From Flavobacteriales bacterium (lineage in GTDB: Bacteria; Bacteroidota; Bacteroidia; CAIKAF01): DNA of 64,000 nucleotides. The DNA is taken from positions 124,001 to 188,000 of the forward strand of contig JAKRSD010000017.1 in assembly GCA_022402535.1 (NCBI GenBank), given 5' to 3'. The position numbers and the translations under genes were made by a program. Below the pieces are notes generated by a model. The model searched no databases, had not been told where the DNA came from, and saw only the letters and a program-made list of their open reading frames with translations. Numbering within the stretch: the first letter of the stretch is position 1; every line of letters begins with the position of its first letter. Positions 8,387-17,092 of the stretch are shown piece by piece.

Positions 8387-8890
8387 ATGGACCCAATCAT
8401 TAATAAAGTAGCGGAAAGCGGAATCATTACCCTGGATCTGGCAGAACTGGTAAACCAAGAGCCTGCGTCTGAATTAGATATATCCGTATTTTTATTTGAA
8501 GGTTTAATTCTTCGCGAAAAAGAATTCAGAACCCGGCTCACAGAAACCGACTGGTCGCAATATGCCGATAAATGGGTGGGTGTATATTGCAGCACGGATG
8601 CCATCATTCAAAAATGGGCATGGATGCTCATTGTAAAACAGTTATACCCATTTACAAACCGAATTTTATTTTCAAATCCGGATGAATTAAAAGAAAAAAT
8701 CCTGTTGGAAAAAATTCAACAGTTGGATATAACACCCTATACCGATGCCAGAGTGGTAATAAAAGGCTGTGGTGAAAAATTTGTAACCGAAAAAGCCTAT
8801 CTGCAAATAAGCATACGATTGATTCCTGTGGTTAAAAACCTGATGTATGGAGAGCCATGCAGTACAGTCCCCGTTTACAAAAAGAAATAA
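8387..8890 (+). CDS. DUF2480 family protein at the end of the suf operon
   Basis: A 167-residue soluble protein with segments I recognise as DUF2480, a Bacteroidota family without known function: MDPIINKVAESGIITLDL at the N-terminus, ISVFLFEGLILREKEFR and WAWMLIVKQLYPF. The one notable cysteine motif is KGCGEKFV. It follows sufT by 8 nt and is the last gene of the operon, so a link with Fe-S assembly is plausible by association only. No intrinsic terminator is visible between it and the convergent cysQ, 9 nt away. Confidence 0.8.
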   Translation: MDPIINKVAESGIITLDLAELVNQEPASELDISVFLFEGLILREKEFRTRLTETDWSQYADKWVGVYCSTDAIIQKWAWMLIVKQLYPFTNRILFSNPDELKEKILLEKIQQLDITPYTDARVVIKGCGEKFVTEKAYLQISIRLIPVVKNLMYGEPCSTVPVYKKK

Positions 8891-8899
8891 ACCTGATTT

Positions 8900-9724
8900 T
8901 TAATTGGGAATAAAAGCGGATGCTTTTTGGTAAGTCCAACCTGCACCCAGTGCAATAAAAGGTCCATTCGCCATATTTTCTTTGTTATATCGGAGCGGAA
9001 CTCCGTTTTCGGCATACAGCACATCACCACCCGATTGAATCAACAAAGCATGGCCGGCGGCAGTGTCCCATTCCATAGTGGGCGAAAAACGCGGATAAAC
9101 AGACGCTTTCCCTTCTGCCATCATACAAAACTTAAGCGAACTGCCCGCACTGAGCACTTCGCCCTGAGGATAGGAACTTCTGTACCTCTGAATAAATCCC
9201 TGGGTGGTTTTATCCTGATGAGAAACGCTGGCACAAAGATTTCCGGGGAAAATTTCCGTTTTCCATAAAAAGCAACCCCTTGCATTATGGAATAATCCCT
9301 TTTCATCCTGTTCCAATTCTTCTTTCAGTAAACCGGATTCATCCGTACGGTACAGAAGTCCCAAAGCCGGTGCAAAAACCAGCCCTCCAACAGGGTATCC
9401 CTCTTCTACCAGTGCGATGTTAATTGTAAATTCTCCTGTCCGTTTTATATATTCTTTGGTTCCGTCAAGCGGATCCACAATCCATACTTTTTTCCAATCT
9501 TTTCTTTTTTCGTAAGATTCCAAAGAAGATTCTTCGCTGATTACCGGCAAACCCGTTTCTTTCAGAAACTGGCGTATGAGCTTATCGGCAGCTTTATCTG
9601 CCTCTGTTACCGGCGACAAATCCTCTTTCTGTTCCACAGAAAATCCGCCTTTGTAATACTCCATTATGATGCGGCCTGCTTCCAAAGCGGCGTCATGAAC
9701 TATTTGGGCGTATTCTTTCTGCAT
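8900..9724 (-). CDS. cysQ: 3'(2'),5'-bisphosphate nucleotidase CysQ
   Basis: CysQ hydrolyses 3'-phosphoadenosine 5'-phosphate to AMP, which relieves product inhibition in sulfate assimilation and sulfotransfer. The 274-residue protein belongs to the inositol monophosphatase superfamily: the metal ligands are in ISEES (Glu64-Glu65), DPLDGT at 84-89 followed by KEYIKRTGEFTINIAL, and MEWDTAAGHALL in the C-terminal part. The GTKEYIKR extension after DPLDGT distinguishes CysQ from SuhB. Its start overlaps the ddl stop by one base (TAATG), so it is translated after ddl from one message; there are no sulfate assimilation genes nearby. Confidence 0.9.
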   Translation of the reverse strand: MQKEYAQIVHDAALEAGRIIMEYYKGGFSVEQKEDLSPVTEADKAADKLIRQFLKETGLPVISEESSLESYEKRKDWKKVWIVDPLDGTKEYIKRTGEFTINIALVEEGYPVGGLVFAPALGLLYRTDESGLLKEELEQDEKGLFHNARGCFLWKTEIFPGNLCASVSHQDKTTQGFIQRYRSSYPQGEVLSAGSSLKFCMMAEGKASVYPRFSPTMEWDTAAGHALLIQSGGDVLYAENGVPLRYNKENMANGPFIALGAGWTYQKASAFIPN

Positions 9725-10695
9725 TATCCTTTTACTTTATTTCGGATTAATGAAGTAACCACTTCCATAACATCCAAACCCGCTGCTCTCAACTGCTGCG
9801 GCACAATGCTGGCCTCGCTGAAGCCGGGTACCGTATTTACTTCCATGAAATAGGGTACACCGTCTCTTATGATAAAATCCACCCGTACCATCGCATCGCA
9901 ATGCAACACCCGATACACTTTTCTGGTGAGTTCGTTAATCCATGACTTCAATTCATTAGGTAAGGGAGCGGGCGTAATTTCATCACTTTCGCCCATATAT
10001 TTGGCTTTGTAATCAAAGAACTCGTTATGAGGCCGTATTTCTGTAATGGGCAGACAGACCAATGAGCCGGCATTATCATAAATTCCGCAAGTAATTTCCG
10101 TACCCTGCAAAAATTCTTCAGCCAACACTTCATGGTCGTGTAAACAAGCATCTTCAAAAGCAGCCTGCAGACCGTCAATAGTTTTCACTTTGTGGGTAGC
10201 CACACTGCTTCCACCGCTGTTGGGTTTAATAAATAAAGGCAGAGAAAGTTCTTTCACCAGTTTATCCCAATCGGGTTGTGAGCCTCTGGGTAATATTTTA
10301 GATTTTGCCGTAGGCAAACCGTTTTGCCTGATTAAATCTTTGGAAAGGGATTTGGAAGAAGTGAGCGAACAGCACACAATACCGGGTCCCACATACGGAA
10401 TATTCAACACTTCAAAATAGCCCTGAATGCGCCCGTCTTCACCGGGTGTACCGTGTATAATGAGATATGCACCGTCGAAACGGATTTTTTCGCCTGAAAC
10501 TATTACCGAGAAATCGTCTTTATCAACCGGATATATCTGACCATTTACTTCAGCCGTCCAATCGGTTCCTTTCACCAACACAAAATAGGGCTCGAATTCC
10601 TTAGTATCAATGGACTTCATCACCATCCGGCCACTTTTGACCGAAATATCAAACTCTGCTGAATTACCGCCTGCCACTACGGCAATTTTTTTCAT
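9724..10695 (-). CDS. ddl: D-alanine--D-alanine ligase
   Basis: Ddl joins two D-alanines with ATP for peptidoglycan precursor synthesis. The 323-residue protein starts at the ATG at 10695 (MKKIAVVAGGNSAEFDIS, the usual ligase N-terminus); a longer frame to 10758 adds 21 residues unlike the family and is unlikely. ATP-grasp features are visible: HGTPGEDGRIQGYFE, IKPNSGGSSVATHKV, and the C-terminal EVNTVPGFSEASIVPQQ with metal and substrate residues. It heads the ddl-cysQ pair and is divergent from a PASTA-domain gene, so two peptidoglycan-linked genes share one intergenic region. Confidence 0.94.
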   Translation of the reverse strand: MKKIAVVAGGNSAEFDISVKSGRMVMKSIDTKEFEPYFVLVKGTDWTAEVNGQIYPVDKDDFSVIVSGEKIRFDGAYLIIHGTPGEDGRIQGYFEVLNIPYVGPGIVCCSLTSSKSLSKDLIRQNGLPTAKSKILPRGSQPDWDKLVKELSLPLFIKPNSGGSSVATHKVKTIDGLQAAFEDACLHDHEVLAEEFLQGTEITCGIYDNAGSLVCLPITEIRPHNEFFDYKAKYMGESDEITPAPLPNELKSWINELTRKVYRVLHCDAMVRVDFIIRDGVPYFMEVNTVPGFSEASIVPQQLRAAGLDVMEVVTSLIRNKVKG

Positions 10696-10827
10696 GTGAT
10701 TATACTTACAAAAGCAAAGAAACGTTAATACCCGGTGACAAAAGATGAATAAAAACACAACTTATCAACCCGGAATGGTGAATAACAGAGGGATTACAAA
10801 CAACATATCAATTACCATTGAATTCGT

Positions 10828-10835
10828 TACCTTTG
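10828..10835 (+). promoter_or_regulatory. Predicted -7 element for the PASTA-T9SS-rluD operon
   Basis: TACCTTTG matches the Bacteroidota -7 consensus TAnnTTTG exactly, 40 nt before the PASTA gene ATG. A convincing -33 element at 19-21 nt was not found. Confidence 0.5.
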
Positions 10836-10875
10836 CCCGTATGATAGGTTATAAACACTTCACAATCTGCAAAGC

Positions 10876-11604
10876 ATGAAGCGCGGTTTTTTAGGTCAGT
10901 TTTTAATTGCTTTGGCAGTAATGGGAGTTACGGCATTTATTCTCCTCAAATCGCTCGATTTATATAGCCGACATGGTAATGCCATAGTGGTTCCCCATGT
11001 GGTAGATTTACAGGCAGAAGAAGCCATTAACAAACTGGATGATGAAAATCTTGAAGCGGTAATTACCGATTCCCTGTATCAGGATGGAAAAGAACCCGGT
11101 GTAGTACTGGAACAAAACCCCACAGGGGGCGAAGAAGTAAAAAAAGGGCGCAAAATTTACCTGTTGGTCAGCACGGGAAATCCCCCCATGGTGGAAGTTC
11201 CTGAACTGCGTGACCTGAGTATGAGAGAGGCCAATGCCCTATTGGAAACCAAAGGATTAAAGCTGGGAAAAGTAACCAAAAAACCGGGTCCGGGTGCCGT
11301 GTTGGACATGATGCATAAAGGCAAAAGCATTCCCGCTAAAACCAAAATTCAAAAAGGCATGAGCGTGGATGTGGTTATCGGAACCGGCATGGGCGGGGAA
11401 AAAGTACCTGTTCCCGACCTGAAGGGAATGACCCGAACCGAAGCAATTAACCTCCTTACATCCATGGGTTTAGGACTTGGATTTGAAAAATATGAAAACG
11501 TAAAAGATACGGCAAGAGCGCGTATAACTAAACAATATCCCACAGCCACCGACGAACCTTCCATTACCACGGGTAATGTGGTTGATTTATGGTATGGACA
11601 ATAA
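10876..11604 (+). CDS. Membrane-anchored protein with three PASTA domains
   Basis: The 242-residue protein has an N-terminal membrane helix (residues about 7-26) and then three PASTA repeats, roughly 37-102, 105-171 and 175-241, each starting near a VP..DL or VPEL..L motif (VPHVVDLQAEEA, VPELRDLSMREA, VPVPDLKGMTRTEA). PASTA domains bind peptidoglycan or related ligands, so the protein is probably displayed in the periplasm. There is no kinase or penicillin-binding domain, so it is neither PknB nor a PBP. It is divergent from ddl and heads a run with a T9SS cargo gene and rluD. Confidence 0.87.
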   Translation: MKRGFLGQFLIALAVMGVTAFILLKSLDLYSRHGNAIVVPHVVDLQAEEAINKLDDENLEAVITDSLYQDGKEPGVVLEQNPTGGEEVKKGRKIYLLVSTGNPPMVEVPELRDLSMREANALLETKGLKLGKVTKKPGPGAVLDMMHKGKSIPAKTKIQKGMSVDVVIGTGMGGEKVPVPDLKGMTRTEAINLLTSMGLGLGFEKYENVKDTARARITKQYPTATDEPSITTGNVVDLWYGQ

Positions 11605-11611
11605 ATGTATT

Positions 11612-13945
11612 ATGAAACACAGAAGAATACTGAATCTGAGACTATTTTCTCTCTTCATATTTACGCTATTTCTGAGTAATGCTTACGCGCAGCATCCGCT
11701 CAATCTGGAGCCCCTTTCCACCAATCCGGTGCTGGCCGAAAAACATGCCCTTACGCCAAAAAACTTATTTCCAAACGGAAGTAATGTTTTTTATTTCATG
11801 GACACGCTCTCGCTCCCGTTTATTGATGATTTTTCTACCGATAAATTCAAAGATTTCAGGCTGTATCAATACTCGGGAATCTATTTTGACACGCTGCATT
11901 ACTTTCAGGCTTTCAATTATTCAGAGCCTTTTCCCAACTCCATTGAATATGTGTTTACCAAGCCTGATACCTTTATTGTTACCGGCGACACTACGTTTAT
12001 AACGGCACCTTCTGCCGCGCCACAGTTTAAACTATTGATTTACGACACTCTTTCTAATCCTTATGTGGCCATTGATTCCATTTTTGCCTGGCCATTTATT
12101 CCCAAAATGGTTTCGGTAAACAATTTCATTCCCACCTATGCTGAAGATTTTGTACCCGACGGCGAAATCAACAACCGCGAAAAAATCTATTACATCGTGC
12201 CCACATCGCCTAACGATAAATCGTTGTGGACAGATAGAAATGTGTATGTAAGTAATTCCATGGCGGTAAAACCTCCCACCATCGGCACGGCCGTTTTTGA
12301 TGGGATAGATTACCGGGGAATGCCCTATTCTTCCAATGAAAGTGCGTATGGAATAGCCGATTATCTAACTTCAAAACCGATAGATTTGAGCGGATATTTA
12401 CCGGGCGATTCCCTTTATCTGAGTTTCTACATACAACCTCAGGGGCTGGGATTTTTTCCGGAACCTAAAGACACGTTTGTATTGGAATTTAAAAGCCCTT
12501 CAAACCCAAACTGGAAGTGGGTATGGAGTAAAGCCGGCGGACAATTGGAAGATTTTTCGCACATCATGATACCGATTACGGCCAATGAATGGTTTGTGAA
12601 AGGCTTTCAATTCCGTTTTAAGAACTATGCGGGACTGGCCGCCAATATGGATCACTGGTTGTTGGATTACGTAAGACTGGACGCCAATCGTAACCGTCAG
12701 GACACGCTGTTCAATGATGTTGCTTTTGTAACCCGTCCACAGTCTATTTTAGTACGCTACGAAGAAATGCCGGCGCGCCAGTTTAAGCAGGAAGAAGTGG
12801 ACCAAAAATGGGAAATGGAATCGGCAAACCTTTGGAATACCTGTAAATGGATTACGTACGGACATACGCTGTTTCATCCTAACGGTGATTCGCTCACTTC
12901 TTATCCACAGGATGACCCGCCGCCTCCCGGGGCTTTTGATACATCTTGCGTGAACACCTATTTTCCAGGCATGATATACAACGACAATTACCGGCATTTT
13001 CTCCCTTCGTTTTCCTATTTATTTGATGTGTTCGATGTAAACTGTTGTCCTTATCAGGATAGTATGATGTTTACCGTAAGACACGTAATTAAAAACCTGA
13101 CAGGTCCAAACGGTAATGTGACCATTGATGCTAACCCGGGGAATGACACCGTGTACAAATACCAGAAATTCTACAACTACTTTGCTTACGATGACGGCGA
13201 AGCCGAAAGCTCTTTTTTCTTAGGGTCTACGGGACAAATAGCCTACGAATTCGAAATGAATTTTGCCGACACCCTGCGGGCTATTCAGTTTTACTTTAAT
13301 CCGCAGAAACCAAACGTATCCAACAACAATTTTGAACTGCGGGTATGGAGCAATTTGAGCGACACCCAGGAAGACACGGTTTATGCACAAACCTTTTTAC
13401 AGCCGATTTATAATCCTGCCGGACCGAACCAGTTTACCACTTACATCTTAAACCGCCCCGTGGGGCTTCCTGTAGGTAAGTTTTATGTAGGCTGGAGGCA
13501 GAATACCCAATTTAAAATGAATATCGGCTTTGATAAAAACATCGATAATTCCGATAAAATATTCTACAAAACCACGGGACAATGGTTTCCGTTCAGCGAC
13601 ATTCCGGGATATGAAGGAAGTTTTATGATCCGCCCCATTGTCGGAGATCCCGTTTCGCCCGAAGATTTTGTGAGTGTTTCGGAACCCGTGAAACCCGAAC
13701 CGTCCTCAGTCAGGGTGTTTCCTAATCCTTCTTCAGGCATTTTCAATTATGAAATGAGTTCCGAAATTCCTGCCGATCTTACCATATCCGTAATTGATCT
13801 GAGCGGTAAAAATGTGCTGGACACACAAGCCGATTTTTCGCGCACACTGGATTTAAGCGGACTGAAACCGGGAATTTATTTTGCCCGTTTCGTGTCCAAA
13901 AATGCCTCTTTCCATTCCGTTCAAAAATTAATTCTCACCCAATAA
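11612..13945 (+). CDS. Large secreted protein with T9SS type A sorting domain
   Basis: A 777-residue exported protein. The start is the ATG at 11612, which gives a signal peptide (MKHRRILNLRLFSLF... ending NAYAQ); the frame opens earlier at 11576 inside the PASTA gene, but that extension is not signal-like. The middle is not recognised: beta-rich, with many Tyr/Phe/Pro/Asn residues. The last about 80 residues form a T9SS C-terminal domain: VFPNPSSGIFNYEMS, ISVIDLSGKNVLD, LDLSGLKPGIYFARF. The protein is therefore expected on the cell surface or released. It lies 7 nt after the PASTA gene and 1 nt before rluD, so it belongs to the same transcript. Confidence 0.85.
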   Translation: MKHRRILNLRLFSLFIFTLFLSNAYAQHPLNLEPLSTNPVLAEKHALTPKNLFPNGSNVFYFMDTLSLPFIDDFSTDKFKDFRLYQYSGIYFDTLHYFQAFNYSEPFPNSIEYVFTKPDTFIVTGDTTFITAPSAAPQFKLLIYDTLSNPYVAIDSIFAWPFIPKMVSVNNFIPTYAEDFVPDGEINNREKIYYIVPTSPNDKSLWTDRNVYVSNSMAVKPPTIGTAVFDGIDYRGMPYSSNESAYGIADYLTSKPIDLSGYLPGDSLYLSFYIQPQGLGFFPEPKDTFVLEFKSPSNPNWKWVWSKAGGQLEDFSHIMIPITANEWFVKGFQFRFKNYAGLAANMDHWLLDYVRLDANRNRQDTLFNDVAFVTRPQSILVRYEEMPARQFKQEEVDQKWEMESANLWNTCKWITYGHTLFHPNGDSLTSYPQDDPPPPGAFDTSCVNTYFPGMIYNDNYRHFLPSFSYLFDVFDVNCCPYQDSMMFTVRHVIKNLTGPNGNVTIDANPGNDTVYKYQKFYNYFAYDDGEAESSFFLGSTGQIAYEFEMNFADTLRAIQFYFNPQKPNVSNNNFELRVWSNLSDTQEDTVYAQTFLQPIYNPAGPNQFTTYILNRPVGLPVGKFYVGWRQNTQFKMNIGFDKNIDNSDKIFYKTTGQWFPFSDIPGYEGSFMIRPIVGDPVSPEDFVSVSEPVKPEPSSVRVFPNPSSGIFNYEMSSEIPADLTISVIDLSGKNVLDTQADFSRTLDLSGLKPGIYFARFVSKNASFHSVQKLILTQ

Positions 13946-13946
13946 C

Positions 13947-15038
13947 GTGGAATCAGAACCGGACGAACTCCCCGATTTTCTTTCAGAAGATTCCGATGCA
14001 GGAGATGAGCTGTACGAACATTTCCGCCTGGTGGTGGATAAAGGGCAGAGCCCCATCCGTATCGACCGTTTTTTAACGGCCCGTATGGAAAATAAAAGCC
14101 GAAACCGAATTCAAATTGCGGCCTCGGCAGGTTCCATTTTGGTAAATGGGAAATCGGTTAAATCCAATTACAAGGTAAAACCCTGCGATGAAATTACCAT
14201 CGTACTCTCTACTCCGCCCGTAAACAAGTTTTTGGTTCCCGAAAATATTCCGCTCAATATTATCTACGAAGATGATGATCTGCTGGTGGTGAATAAAAAT
14301 GCCGGTATGGTGGTACATCCCGGGGTAGGTAATTTTTCGGGCACCCTGGTGAATGCCTTATCCTATCATTTTCAAAATCTACCGGTTTCCAAAAGCAACC
14401 GGGTAAATGATACCGATTTACCCAGACCGGGACTGGTGCACAGGATTGATAAAAACACATCTGGACTTTTGGTTATTGCCAAACATGAAGAGGCAATGAC
14501 TTTTCTGGCTAAGCAGTTTTACGACAAAACCGTGGACAGAAAATACATTGCGCTGGTTTGGGGCAATGTAGAAGAGGATTCCGGAACCATTGAAGGAAAC
14601 ATTGGCCGCGATGAAAGGCAGCGCAAACTGTACCGGGTTTTTACGGATGGCAGTTCGGGTAAACCAGCCATTACCCATTACAAAGTAATCAAACGATTTG
14701 GGTATGTAACCCTCTGTGAATGTGTATTGGAAACTGGGCGTACACACCAGATCCGGGTGCATATGAAACACATCGGACATACCCTGTTTAATGACGACCG
14801 CTACGATGGCAACCGGGTATTGAAAGGTCCCAATTCAGGCAGCTACAAACAATTTGTAAGCAACTGTTTTGAATTAGTTCCCGGACAGGCGTTACATGCC
14901 AAAACATTGGGTTTTATTCATCCCTCCACCAAAAAACATCTGCAATTTGATTCCGAATTACCGGAGGGATTTGAAAAAATGCTGGAAAAGTGGGAGAATT
15001 ATGTAACCCACACCCTGAAAGAAGATATTCAGGGCTAA
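13947..15038 (+). CDS. rluD: RluD-family 23S rRNA pseudouridine synthase
   Basis: RluA/RluD enzymes isomerise specific uridines in 23S rRNA to pseudouridine. The 363-residue protein has an N-terminal S4 RNA-binding domain (IRIDRFLTARMENKSRNRIQ, about 37-57) and a catalytic domain with Asp168 in HRIDKNTSGLLV, preceded by VVNKNAGMVVHPG at 114-126. The start is GTG at 13947, directly after the T9SS gene stop; no upstream alternative exists without overlap, and an acidic 25-residue leader precedes the S4 domain. Its stop codon overlaps that of the convergent gene. RluD versus RluA/C subtype is inferred from the S4 domain and length. Confidence 0.9.
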   Translation: MESEPDELPDFLSEDSDAGDELYEHFRLVVDKGQSPIRIDRFLTARMENKSRNRIQIAASAGSILVNGKSVKSNYKVKPCDEITIVLSTPPVNKFLVPENIPLNIIYEDDDLLVVNKNAGMVVHPGVGNFSGTLVNALSYHFQNLPVSKSNRVNDTDLPRPGLVHRIDKNTSGLLVIAKHEEAMTFLAKQFYDKTVDRKYIALVWGNVEEDSGTIEGNIGRDERQRKLYRVFTDGSSGKPAITHYKVIKRFGYVTLCECVLETGRTHQIRVHMKHIGHTLFNDDRYDGNRVLKGPNSGSYKQFVSNCFELVPGQALHAKTLGFIHPSTKKHLQFDSELPEGFEKMLEKWENYVTHTLKEDIQG

Positions 15039-15937
15039 TGTTTCCCTTTTTTCTTTTTGTGTTCGCGGTGGGGCGGCTCATAAATCAAACGCACAAATGC
15101 ACTGAACCGCTCATTTTCCCGTTCAATCGGAATTCCGGCTACTATACCGATCAAGGCTGATTCCGAAATGCCTACCCTCAGTTGGGGGCGGATTACCATA
15201 TCAAAATCGTTTTTATAAATCTCTTTATTGAACTCCACACCCACAAAATTCCTCGTACCGGGAATCATATAATGAATATTGGTGTTTATCTGGTATTCCC
15301 ACGAAAAATGGTTGTTTGAAAAATGTTGGGTAAACACAGGTCCGGTGTAAACTAATGTATGCCAGTTATTTCCCCAGCGTTTTGCCGCCACAAAAAATGG
15401 ATTGTATTTATTCCCTGTCAGGAATGTACCGTTCCTAAGTCGCTTAAATTCATTAATTTCCAATTCATTAATATACCCAAGAGCCATAGATGTTTTCCAC
15501 TTTTCTTTTACTAAAAAACTCCATTGTACGGCGGTTTTTATTCCATTCAGCTTACTGCCCGGAATGCTGTCTTTATTCTGTCCCCGCATGGGGGCAATGA
15601 TGGTAAAAGGGAGTTCCACTTCAAGCCCCAGGCGGTTTATCGGAGCCCATTCGTATTCAACTAAAGCCTGATAAGAATCAAACCTTAGATTATCCGTAAT
15701 ACCCATACCCACATTTAATTCACGTTCCCCTTTTCGGGCTCCCAAATCTCTGATGAGATCAATATATAAAGGTTCGGCATGTAGCACTTTATCACCCCCT
15801 TTTGCGTCTTCTGTCAAAGAGATAAAAATGCTGTCTCTGATTTCCCGTTCAATTTTGACAGAATCAGATATTTGGGCTGACAACGAGCCAAGATAGAAAA
15901 CACAAGAAAAGACAAATAATACGCTTCTTTTTATCAC
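15035..15937 (-). CDS. HAEPLYID family outer-membrane-like protein
   Basis: A 300-residue exported protein with an N-terminal signal peptide (MIKRSVLFVFSCVFYLGSLSAQ). It contains the signature string HAEPLYIDLIRDLGARKGE near residue 53, which names a Bacteroidota family of unknown function. The rest shows alternating hydrophobic/polar strands with aromatic residues (YQALVEYEWAPINRLGLEVE, MALGYINELEIN, FVGVEFNKEIYKN) as in an outer-membrane beta-barrel, and a very basic C-terminal tail (HREHKKKKGKH). The stop codon overlaps the stop of rluD on the other strand. No substrate can be proposed. Confidence 0.75.
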   Translation of the reverse strand: MIKRSVLFVFSCVFYLGSLSAQISDSVKIEREIRDSIFISLTEDAKGGDKVLHAEPLYIDLIRDLGARKGERELNVGMGITDNLRFDSYQALVEYEWAPINRLGLEVELPFTIIAPMRGQNKDSIPGSKLNGIKTAVQWSFLVKEKWKTSMALGYINELEINEFKRLRNGTFLTGNKYNPFFVAAKRWGNNWHTLVYTGPVFTQHFSNNHFSWEYQINTNIHYMIPGTRNFVGVEFNKEIYKNDFDMVIRPQLRVGISESALIGIVAGIPIERENERFSAFVRLIYEPPHREHKKKKGKH

Positions 15938-16004
15938 CCTTCAACACTTAAAGGCGCTAAAATAGATGTGCAGATTTTTATTTGCCGTTAAAAAAGGGTT
16001 AATC

Positions 16005-16994
16005 TTAATCTTTTTTGAAGGAGGCAATCAAACGGAATCCCACATAACAATGTGTGGAATCGGCATGAAGCGGTTTACGGCGGCTTATGTATTGATCTTT
16101 ATACATGTCTGCCCAAGAGCCCCCTTTGAGGGTATAAATGCCTTCTTTTATCTCAGATTTCCATTCTGCGGGATTGGTGCCTTCAATACGATTATATTCG
16201 ATGAACACATCAGAAACCCACTCCGAAACATTACCCACCATATCATACAATCCATACGGATTGGGTGCATAACTCATCACGGGGCAGGTTTGAAAACAGC
16301 GGTCGCTTATAAAATTTCCCTCGTCGGTTTTGTAATTCCCTCTAAACAATTTCTTTTTGGCATCGTAAAGCCCGAAAACACCACAGTCATACAGCCATTT
16401 ATCTGAATTATCAAAACCATAACAGGTTCTTTCCAATCCGCCGGACGCTGCATATTGCCATTCGGCTGCGCTCGGAAGCCTGACTTCGCCATATACCTGC
16501 TTGGCGGCAGGTAAAGTACTTATGTATGCTTTCACTTTTTGATTGGCCCACTCACAAAAGGCATTGGCTTTTGTAAAATTCACACCCACTACCGGATAAT
16601 TATTGTAAGCTTCATTTTGAAAATAATTCAGCTTCAACGGTTCATTATAGCTGTATGAAAAATCATTTACCCACGAAAGCGTATCGGGCAGTAACAAAAT
16701 GGCTTTAGCGGGCTCGGTTTTCGCCACATCATGCAAAAAACGTCTGTACCAAAGGTTAGTGACCTCGCGGTTCTGTATGTAGAAAGAATTCAATGTAACC
16801 AGTTGAGATGGAGAACGGCCCTGATCTCCATCGAGTTTAAACGTTCCTCCGGGAATGAAAACCAGTTCATTCAAAATGGATTTCCCCGGGTTTTTCAGTT
16901 CCAGGCCCGGATTACTGATATAATCGGGCACTTTTTGACTTTGGGCAAAAAGTGAACTAAAAAGTGCTGCTGTAAAAAAGTACATTGTTTTCAT
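16005..16994 (-). CDS. SUMF1/formylglycine-generating-enzyme fold protein, probably non-catalytic
   Basis: The start is placed at 16994, giving a 329-residue protein with a signal peptide (MKTMYFFTAALFSSLFAQSQ). The mature part has the SUMF1 fold motifs: FIPGGTFKLDG, FYIQNREVTN, NYPVVGVNFTKANAFCEWAN, RLPSAAEWQYAASGG, YDMVGNVSEWVSD and LKGGSWADMYKDQYISRR ending YVGFRL. The catalytic cysteine pair of true formylglycine-generating enzymes, expected just after GGSW, is absent, so a structural role like the gliding proteins GldJ/GldK is more likely than sulfatase activation. No other gld gene is seen nearby, so I do not use a gld symbol. Confidence 0.8.
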   Translation of the reverse strand: MKTMYFFTAALFSSLFAQSQKVPDYISNPGLELKNPGKSILNELVFIPGGTFKLDGDQGRSPSQLVTLNSFYIQNREVTNLWYRRFLHDVAKTEPAKAILLLPDTLSWVNDFSYSYNEPLKLNYFQNEAYNNYPVVGVNFTKANAFCEWANQKVKAYISTLPAAKQVYGEVRLPSAAEWQYAASGGLERTCYGFDNSDKWLYDCGVFGLYDAKKKLFRGNYKTDEGNFISDRCFQTCPVMSYAPNPYGLYDMVGNVSEWVSDVFIEYNRIEGTNPAEWKSEIKEGIYTLKGGSWADMYKDQYISRRKPLHADSTHCYVGFRLIASFKKD

Positions 16995-17092
16995 ATGGTA
17001 AGTTACTGATTGGACTAAATAAACTGAATAGGGCAAAACTTACCTAAGAATTTCAAGTTTTTTAAGGAATTAAAACAGTGTGCTAAAAAAAA

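Noticed and set aside
10696-10758. 21-codon extension of ddl
   Set aside because: It is unlike Ddl N-termini and extends into the intergenic region; the ATG at 10695 aligns with the family.
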